A stretch of 64,000 nucleotides of DNA from Nemophila menziesii (taxonomy: Eukaryota; Streptophyta; Magnoliopsida; Boraginales; Hydrophyllaceae), in NCBI GenBank assembly GCA_029959085.1, contig JARWIR010000027.1, positions 6,634,001 to 6,698,000 on the forward strand, written 5' to 3'. This document shows, one piece after another, positions 56,677 to 64,000 of this stretch. Under the pieces are notes generated by a model. That model was not told the DNA's origin and did not search any database. It worked only from the letters and a program-made list of their open reading frames with translations. Numbering within the stretch: the stretch's first letter is position 1; each line of letters begins with the position of its first letter. Position numbers and translations under genes: made by a program.

Positions 56677-57050
56677 GGTTGATTTGACCCCAAACTCAAG
56701 TTACACCAAGGATAAGATAAAGTTAAGAGAGATTGGTGTGGATTGAGTTTCTAGCTTGGATTTGATGAAGAAAGAAGGTTTCTTGATGAATCTTGGAAGA
56801 ATTCTTGAAAGCTTGATGATCTTGATGGTGATTTATGGTGTTTTGTGATGATTTTGATAAAGACTTTGTGTTAATGAAATATGGAGAAAAGAATTCTTGA
56901 TGTTATGGTGTTTGTTGTGGAGGTTTAATCAAGCTTCAAGGTGTATATATATGGTTGGGAGCTGGAAAATTCGTATGGGGAAGGCTAGGGTTTGCTTGTG
57001 ATAAGGTAAGAGTTGTATTAGGTAACAATCTCTTCAAAACCACCATCGCA

Positions 57051-57277
57051 CGGTATACCGGTCATATGGCCCGGTATACCGGACCTGCGTGTCTTCCTTT
57101 TTTTACTTCTCGGGAAAAAACCCAAGTCACCTACCCGTATTACGGGTTTTTCCTCCTGCGGTATACCGGACCTGTCACGCTCCAATTTTTCGAACTCTCG
57201 GCAGAAAACCTGAGTCACATACCTGTATTACGGGTTTTTTTAGGCGCGGTATAGCGGGAATATCGAGCGGTATACTG
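57051..57277. repeat. F paired-palindrome array
   Basis: CGGTATACCG is at 57051, 57072 and 57159. Variants CGGTATAGCG and CGGTATACTG are at 57247 and 57268. The two complete pairs have 21-bp spacing; the site at 57159 has no visible partner. ACCCGTATTACGGGT (about 57133) and CCTGTATTACGGG (about 57221) match the second palindrome of B. Confidence 0.9.
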
Positions 57278-57466
57278 GACCGACCTGCGAATTTTTCCAA
57301 GTTGTTCCTTTTTGCGTTTCCTAGCACCCCAAACTCAATTCCTGCACCAATAACACACTACCTTTCTCATTTCTTTTAAAAGTAGACACTAAAACTCGAT
57401 ACTAACTTAGAATTATACATTAGGAATTGAAAAACATAAAGCAATAAACTAGTATACAAGTAACTG

Positions 57467-57502
57467 GCTTTTGTTTAACGTCGTCAAGCTCGACGGGTTA
57501 CC
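57467..57502 (-). promoter_or_regulatory. F conserved post-ORF motif
   Basis: On the minus strand GGTAACCCGTCGAGCTTGAC, then GACGTTAAACAAAAG. CGTCGAGCTTGACG is a near-perfect palindrome. It lies just after the integrase-tail stop. Confidence 0.77.
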
Positions 57503-57509
57503 TCTCGCA

Positions 57510-60390
57510 TCACTTTTTCACATAACCTCCCCAGCAGTGAGTGAGGTCATCAATGTTTGATACACGGAACTTGCATCCCTTAGCTTCTATTACCACCAAT
57601 TGATCAGAGATAACCCTTGTGACCTTGAACGGTCCTTGCCAAGAACTCTTGGCTTTGCGCGCTTTCGGGGGGTAATCAGGCTTCTTCATTGCGACTTCTT
57701 CGCCTACACTGAATGCCCTCTTCTTTCTTTCTTTCTTAGGTTCTTTTGGAACCTTCGTAGAACGCACCTTTTCTTTCTTTTTAGCTTGGTCAAGGTGTGG
57801 ATTTCTCTTAGGATATGGGGGATTTATGTTAGGTGGTTTCTTTCTGAGCTCTTTTTCCTCCATTCCTAAGGTCCCCACAACCTTAGTTGGCTCTTGTTCA
57901 ATCACATCTATCCGGAAGCACTCCTCCTTGGATTCCGGAAACTTCATTGGTCTGAACACGTTAAACTTTACTTCCTCGTCTTGGATTCGCATAGTTAATT
58001 CTCCATTCTCTACATCAATTATAGAATGCCCCGTGGCTAGGAATGGTCGTCCCAAGATGATGGGGACATTCCTATCCGTGTCGTATTCAAGAATAACAAA
58101 ATCCACGGGAAAAACTAAAGTACCTGCCTTGACGAGGACATCTTCGATTCGTCCCCCAGGATGCACGCGGGATCTATCCGCCATTTGCAGGACCATAGAG
58201 GTAGGTCTCAAATCTCCAATCTTCAGCATATCAAAAATTGATTTAGGCATGAGATTAATACTCGCGCCTATATCGCATAAAGCTTTCCCCTTCCACTCAC
58301 TACCAATCGAGATTGGAAGCGTAAAACTACCCGGATCAAGTAGCTTTGGTGGCAGTTTACTCTGACAGATGGCACTACATTCTTCAGGTAATCCTACCAT
58401 TTCATTATCACAGTATGGTCTTTTGTTGGTGAGGGCTCTCTTTAAAAACTTCACGTATTTTGGTATGTCTTTGATGGCTTCTAACAAAGGAATGTTAATA
58501 TTGAGACCTCTCACCCTATTCAAGAATCTTTGGTATTCAACCATATCTCCTTTCTTCTGAACTCTTGAAGGGAAAGGTGGAGGAGGACAGGTTTCTGTAA
58601 CATCTTTCTTTTTCGGAATTTCCGGAATTTTCTCCGTTTCTACCACTTCAGGTTCTTCATCTTTTTCTTCCACCTCTTCTGACGGTTTTTCTTTTCTAGT
58701 GACTTCATTTTCTTTCATAACCGGGAAGGGTGGTTGCAAAGTCTTACCGCTTCTAGTAGTGATCGCGTTACAATCCTCCCTTTGTTTAGGAATTTCTATG
58801 TCACTCGGGAGTTTGCCTTGACCTCGAATATTCAAACTGTTGGCGATCTTTGATATTTGAGTCTCTAAGAGTTTTAACGAAGCAGAATGTGAGTTCAGTG
58901 TTTCATTCATCTTATTTTCTTTCGTGTGGGTATCGTCCATGAATCGAGATAGTTGGCTTTCGATTTTCTCTGACCTCTTATCCGAATTGGCTATGTATTT
59001 CGTCAAAGTGAGTGCTAGCTCACTCGAGGTGGTTGTGCCATCTTGAGGTCGCGACAGAAGCGCCTTTTGAGCTAATGAATCCGAATAAGCGTCTTGATCT
59101 ACTCTAGGTTGATTCCCTTGGTATTGGTTTTGCGTCCGAAACTGGTAATTAATCCCTTGAGGCCTTTGTTGATAAGTTCCAAGATTGGATGCCCCATGTG
59201 GATTCGAATACTGGATTTCTGTTTTGATTTCCATACCCTTGACCACCTGAATAGTTACCTCGCTGATTAGCGAAATAAACGGATTCCGGGTAGTTGGCAC
59301 ATTCTTCCCAACTATGATCATCTCCTCCACAACTAGAACATAATTCTGGTTCATTAACAACGTTTACCATAGCTTTATTCGACATAGATAATTGTTTCAA
59401 CTTGTTCTCAAGTGCGTCAATCTTAGCGTTTAATGCGGTTTCTGTATCTAAATTCAAAGTACCTCTTTCAGAAGCTCTAACCGATGCTTTCGAGGATTGC
59501 CAACTCATTTCATTCTTCACAATTCGGTCCATGATAATCAGAGCTTGATCAGTTGTGACCATCATGAGACCACTTTGGCACATAGTATCGATTTTGTCTT
59601 TCGCAGCATCACCTAAACTTCGATAAAATATCCCAAGCTGTAATTCAAGAGAGTACCCATGTAATGGGCACTTGCGTAATAATGATTGAAAACGAGTCCC
59701 TTCAACACCTACAGTTTCTCCTGGCTCTTAGCGAAAACTAACAATATCTAATTGCCCACTAAGTCGAACACTTTGAGGATAGTACCTGTCAAAAAAGGCT
59801 GTCTGAAGTTGATCCCAAGTCACAATCGTGTTGTGTGGCTGTTGGTCATACCACTCACTAGCTCCTCCGGTGAGGAAGAATGGAAACATATAAAAGTACA
59901 TTTGTTCTTGGGTTACTCCAGGGGTGACATATGCATCACATATTTGCATAAACTTGTACATAGCACGAATAGGATCTTCACGAGCTGCACCACTCTACTG
60001 TCCAACGGTTGTAAACTGATTAATCATCCCCGCGTCTGGTCTGAATCGAATTCCTTGAATCGCGGGAGGACGGAGTCCTAGTGGTGGTATACGAAAAGGT
60101 CCATGGTTGTGTGGTTGGAGGATTTGCGTTCCCTGATCTTGAAGTACTCCACCATTGACTTGTTGTTGATTTCCGGGAGGAACTGGTAATTGGACTCCTA
60201 CCGGTGGAACTGGTAATACGGGTGGAGATATTGGAAGACCGTTTTCAGCCAACTGGATCACAGGATCCTGAACATTCAATTCTGCCATTGCTTCTTCAAC
60301 TTTTGCTTGTTCTCTTACTTCTTTATCTCTTTTGTTTTTCTCTCGAACTAGGCTTTTGGGATTTTCAAGGATCACAATATCTCCAAGCAT
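57510..60390 (-). pseudogene. F gag-protease-integrase-tail polyprotein
   Basis: The Met at 60390 (MLGDIVILENPKSLVREKNK) starts Gag. In-frame stops are TAG at 59995 and TAA at 59728, and one frameshift lies near 59225. Past it, a single frame runs to 57510. Order: proline-rich N terminus; capsid part (MYFYMFPFFLTGGASEWYDQ, WDQLQTAFFDRYYP); helix; CCHC knuckle (CSSCGGDDHSWEEC). Then gag C terminus with coiled coil and NINIPLLEAIKDIPKYVKFL; protease (ALCDIGASINLMPKSIFDML, VPIILGRPFLATGHSIIDVE); Lys-rich linker; integrase tail (SVGEEVAMKKPDYPPKARKA, SSWQGPFKVTRVISDQLVVI, DDLTHCWGG). RT, RNase H and the integrase core are absent, so the protease joins the integrase tail in one frame. The fused part is open for 616 codons. 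Confidence 0.88.
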
Positions 60391-60518
60391 ATACCAAAAC
60401 CTGTAAATCTGAGAAAGCAAGAACAACCCAAAGTGTAAGACTAAAAAATAAAAATTAAAACTAAACTAAGAACTAGCAACTAAAACACTTACGGCTAACA
60501 CCGTGGTCACACGCTACC

Positions 60519-60536
60519 GTCCCCGGCAGCGGCGCA
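60519..60536 (-). promoter_or_regulatory. F primer binding site
   Basis: On the minus strand TTGCGCCGCTGCCGGGGA lies a few bases from the 5' LTR. It differs from the A site at one position (TGCGCC for GGCGCC). Confidence 0.85.
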
Positions 60537-60543
60537 AAAAACT

Positions 60544-62343
60544 TGGTGTCTCCTATTGTGTTCTAAATAAACACACCTAAAAAAGCAAGACACGTACCGC
60601 AAGTGTACGGGTCGTCCAAGTAATATCCGGTAAACGGGATTTCGATTTCAGGGACGGATTAGGTATGATTAAAGTGTTATGAAATAAATGGAAATAGTTG
60701 CTTGAATGAAAAATTAAAAGTAAAGAAATAGATTTTTATTTTGTTTTTGTTTAAAGGACTAAAGTGCAAATAACGTAAATATTAAACTAAAAATAAAACT
60801 AATTCAAGAAAATAAATATGAAGAGACGAAAGGATGAGAGAGTAGTACTTGAGTCACGCTAGGTTTCACCAAAATAAACTTAATCAATGCTTCTTCTAAG
60901 GGACAAATTAGTAACTAGTAGTAGTCGGGATTCTAGATTCTCCTAACCCCCGTCAGGGTAGACTTAGGAGCTATTCTCAGGTGTTACAAACCCCGCCAGG
61001 GTGATCATAATCCACCTTCGAATGTCAAGTTCTCTACCCAATTGGATATAAGATTAACTAAGTCCGTCAAGATCAATAAATTCTATCTTACGTTTATTAC
61101 CTATGTCAGTAATTAAACCCCTCGTCAAGATGATCACTTTCCCACCAAAGTGAATAGCTTAATTACTCAAACCTATGTCTAATTAACCAGATTAAATATA
61201 GTGAAATTAATTTACGATAACAAACAATACTAAATTACTCAATTTGAATTAAATTATAAAAATCCCAAATCAGAAAACATCAATTAAATAAATTAAGGTT
61301 CAACCCTTATAACGATTCTCAAGCACTTAAGAAGTTTAGCTCATAACGAAAAATAAAACTAAAAAAATGAAATTAAAAGACATAATGTTTTACAGACTGA
61401 AAATAAATAAACCTAATGAAGAGGTTGGGTTTGGCTTTGAATTGGAGAAGATGACTGCTCCAGCTCTTAGCTTTCTTCCTTCCCGCTTGCTCTGACCTGA
61501 ATCCTTAAGCCTCTTTCATAATTATATGAAGTGTGTGTGAAAGAGGAGGGTAAGGGGTGTATTTATAGGTGTTAGGAACCTCTAGGTCGAATTTACTTGG
61601 AGTGGAAGACAAGTCAAGAACTCTTTCATTCGTAACCCTAAAATCTAGGAAAGGTAAGATTCTGCTGCTGAATTGATTTGGTCATATCTTTTTCAATACT
61701 TATCCGTTTGAGGAGTTCCAATATATGAAACTGCTTGTCTCGGAAAGAGATTTCTATTGGTGCAGACCGCTTGTCCAGATTCTTAGCAAATCTTTAGTTA
61801 TGGACTTATCTTTGAATCGTGGCTGGAATTTCAGATTCATAAGACAGATTTATCTTTTCCTTCTTTGCATATATCCTTCCTAAATCTTCTTATTTCCATG
61901 TAAATCTCTTTCCCTTCCTTTTCTAACTCGACTTGGTCTCTAAGTAATTACCATTTATCTTTTAAAGCTTCACAATAAATAAATAATTAAACCGCATATG
62001 CTTAAAAAGAATAAATCAATAATTCAAGAAATAGAAATAGGAAAGTGCACTCTAAAAATAGAAACTCGAGTAAAAACATTTCCTAACACTCTAAAATACA
62101 CTAAGACTTTAATCTCACTTTTCCTCCTTGGATTGGTCTTTCATGAAATTCAAGAACCTATTAACTTTGCACTAAAAATAGTCAAATTTACGCACAAAAG
62201 CTCAAAATCTGCAAAGAGTTAATTTCCAAGGGGGAAAAGTGCAATATGACAAATTATGCATGAAAGTCTAGCTAATAAGTCAATTATTCACCTAAAATGA
62301 TGTCTCGAAAGGGCTTATAATTAGAACAAATATGGAGACATCA
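60544..62343 (-). repeat. F 5' LTR
   Basis: 1800 bp. The minus strand has TGATGTCTCC at the start with GAGACATCA about 35 bp inside. The TATA box CTATAAATA is at about 61559-61567 (plus coordinates). It ends GGAGACACCA. Confidence 0.95.
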
Positions 62344-62505
62344 TCTACCCACATAGAGATTTATCATTCTTACACCTTTCCTAACCCAAATAACACTTGT
62401 TCAACCTAAAATCAAGGGTTACGAATTTCAAGAGTGTTCAAAGTTTTGAGTTGGTGGTCAATTGAGATGGTGAAAAGAAAATAAACATTATCTACTGTTA
62501 AGAAG
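62344..62505 (+). other. E ORF3 leader (second part)
   Basis: Continues the leader broken at 52943 and aligns with B 22315-22475. TTTTGAGTTGGTGGT (62444-62458) is a polypurine-like motif with one G changed. Confidence 0.7.
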
Positions 62506-63616
62506 ATGAATAATAATCAAAGTAAGGTATTGGGTTCTATTGAGAAGAAATCAATTGAGAAAATTTCAAGTTCTAATATGTAGAAAAAGGGTAAAACAAG
62601 TCAAGAGAATAAAGGAAAGCTAGTTGTGGTAAATTCAAAGATAAAAAAGGTTTAAACCTTCATAAGTAAGACACAACAACCTCTACAAATCGAGAGTCCT
62701 ATGCCTGAGATAAATGAAGCTTCAAAGGCCTTGTTAGCTTCCACAAAGAAACACTTACCAGAACTTCCCTTTGCTTATGAGAGAGTATTCAAAAAAGAAT
62801 TTGGAGAAGAAGAGTACAAGATAATCTTAGAGATAGGAGATATATTGGGTTGGTCTACATTCATGTTGCGAAGATCGAATTTATATTTAGAGTTTGTTTC
62901 TGATTTCTATTTTGGCCTTTTTAGCCGAGATAGTGAAGGTCGTGTTCCAGTTAGAGGCAAGATAGTTCCTTTTACAGTTGAAGAGATTATAAACCACTTC
63001 CAGTTCAAGAAATTGGTCGGACCATGTAAGTATAGAGAAGCGGTTGAAAATATTAAGACTTTCGATTAGAATCAATGTTTTGAGCATGTTTTAGATAAAA
63101 AGTGCAATCACATAAGGGAGAACCAAATGAACCTTGGCCTTACAAATATCTTCAGGAGGATACAAGAGTTTGGCACAATTTTCTTACACCAAACGCCTTT
63201 GGAAACACGCAAACTTTGGATGTACCTAAGAAAAACATAATATTTTATAATTATATTTTAAGAGGGGAAGAAGTAGATGTGGCAAAGTTGACTTTGAGGA
63301 GGTGATGCGATTTTTGGTCTCTACTACTACGTTATTTAATTTGAAATATCCTACTATGATCACGTGTCTTGTACAAAAAGTGAATGTGATTCCGGGTGAA
63401 GAAGATAAACTATTATATAAGATGAGTAATAATATTGAGAATACTTGGATCAAGACAATTTTGAGAGGAGAAGGAGTTACGAAACCTCCCCAATTAAGTG
63501 AAGAGGATCGTATTTGGCGAAAAAAGGTAGAGGAGCGATTGAATAAATTTGAAGCAGCTCAAACATTCTTAGTCGAAGATGTGGCACAAATCAAACTAAT
63601 CAGGTGCCCATCATGA
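62506..63616 (+). pseudogene. E ORF3 (plant-transposon-protein-like, VRGK domain)
   Basis: The ATG at 62506 (MNNNQSKVLGSIEKKSIEKI) opens a Lys/Ser-rich N terminus with two stops. The frame then opens from 62701: LPELPFAYERVFKKEFGEEE, LGWSTFMLRRSNLYLEFVSD, FYFGLFSRDSEGRVPVRGKI and VPFTVEEIINHFQF. After a shift near 63069, VWHNFLTPNAFGNTQTLDVP and IIFYNYILRGEEVDVAKLTL follow. After another, PTMITCLVQKVNVIPGEEDK and a coiled-coil end (RKKVEERLNKFEAAQTFLVE). The order VRGK-x-VPF...IN, W-x-x-FL-x-P, then LRG-x-x-VDVA fits the 'putative plant transposon protein' family (PF20167 as I recall). Its role is unknown. It is the only copy here that keeps the middle domain. Confidence 0.65.
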
Positions 63617-64000
63617 CATTCCTTGAGCAATTAAAGCGCGGTTTAGCGAAAGATCCAGTAAATCCTATATTGGATGTCGATAATGCGAGACAATAACCTC
63701 GAGAGTATGTTCTCTTTCTTCCTTACCATTTATGTATATGCTATATTTGCTTATTTTAATTTCTTTTTTTAGTCTTTATCGAGTCATGTGGACATGCCTC
63801 ACTATTGAGTTGGGGGTGTGGGGATTCGTTGTCTCTCATCTCCATTTTAATGTGATTTTTTTTGTTTTTGGTAGAAATAAAAAATTTTGACACATGGGAT
63901 TTATATGTAGAGTGTGTTTAATTGCTTGAAAGCGTAAGTTTAATAAGTTGATGATAGAAAGTAGTATGTTTATGAGCTGTTTTATTTTGTATGCTTTGAG
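63617..64000 (+). other. E 3' noncoding region, cut by window end
   Basis: Homologous to B from about 23145 on. It includes ATTGAGTTGGGGGTGTGGGG (63804-63823), the internal polypurine-like motif running into GATTCGTTG. Confidence 0.65.

Larger units (their letters stand above)
52944..62343 (-). mobile_element. F: non-autonomous gypsy element with gag-protease-integrase tail
   Basis: 9400 bp with two LTRs of 1800 bp each. It is flanked by TCTAT and TCTAC (5-bp duplication with one mismatch). On the minus strand: LTR, primer site, gag, protease fused to an integrase tail, post-ORF motif, palindrome array, small ORF3, noncoding region, polypurine tract, LTR. The LTRs are of equal length and nearly identical, so F is the youngest gypsy insertion here. 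It inserted into E in the opposite orientation. Confidence 0.95.
47228..64000 (+). mobile_element. E: non-autonomous gypsy element, interrupted by F, continues past window
   Basis: 5' LTR 47228-48654, broken primer site, gag, protease, integrase tail, palindrome array and leader up to 52943. Element F follows, and E resumes at 62344 with ORF3 and 3' noncoding sequence. The junction sequence (52939-52943 TCTAT; 62344-62348 TCTAC) rejoins the same leader that is uninterrupted in A and B (for example 22315-22330), which proves the split. The 3' LTR lies outside the window. It has no RT. Confidence 0.88.

Noticed and set aside
57826..58365. 179-codon plus-strand ORF over the F protease
   Set aside because: It is antisense to the clearly recognised protease frame and is only a shadow of it.

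Overview
The window is plant nuclear DNA, AT-rich and almost wholly transposable elements. No intact host gene is supported. A plant, most likely dicot, origin is suggested by Ty1/copia elements with an initiator-Met tRNA primer site, Ty3/gypsy elements of the Athila/Tat type with an Asp-tRNA-type primer site (TGGCGCCGCTGCCGGGGA), plant L1 LINEs with a zf-RVT domain, a Stowaway MITE and SINE-like repeats. The species cannot be named from the sequence.

Layout. (1) 38-28803 is one decayed copia element, COP1, in plus orientation. Its 5' LTR is 38-1664 and its 3' LTR 26923-28803. It was broken by an L1 fragment (2428-5247), a small MITE (1943-2123), a gypsy solo LTR called C (8560-17840), and gypsy element B (18509-26153). 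C was itself split by gypsy element A (9626-17347, minus strand). A Stowaway MITE sits in the COP1 3' LTR. (2) 28804-32608 is intergenic with two more MITE-like inverted repeats. (3) 32614-37388 is a second, more complete copia element, COP2, on the minus strand. (4) 37394-40614 is intergenic, with an 87-bp tandem duplication, an LTR-like remnant and a tandem triplication of a SINE-like unit. (5) 40626-46960 is a near full-length L1 LINE flanked by an 11-bp target duplication. (6) 47228 to beyond the window end is gypsy element E (plus). It is interrupted by gypsy element F (52944-62343, minus), which has two 1800-bp LTRs.

How the gypsy elements are built. A, B, E and F are related and all lack a reverse transcriptase. 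E and F read gag, aspartic protease, then directly the C-terminal tail of an integrase. A and B are reduced further to the zinc-knuckle half of Gag fused to the same integrase tail, with no protease. After this ORF every copy has a conserved motif (GGTAAC...TTAAACAAAAG) and then an array of short palindromes (CGGTATACCG and variants). The palindromes come in pairs repeatedly spaced 20-21 bp apart. A TATA-like box and a third ORF follow; in E that ORF resembles the plant-transposon domain with the VRGK motif. Polypurine-tract-like motifs (TTTGAGTTGGGGGT) recur several times through the 3' part, not only at the LTR.

The most interesting signal is this paired-palindrome array, conserved in geometry across four diverged elements and lying upstream of ORF3. 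Second is the shared gag-to-integrase-tail fusion, which marks a non-autonomous lineage presumably mobilised in trans.
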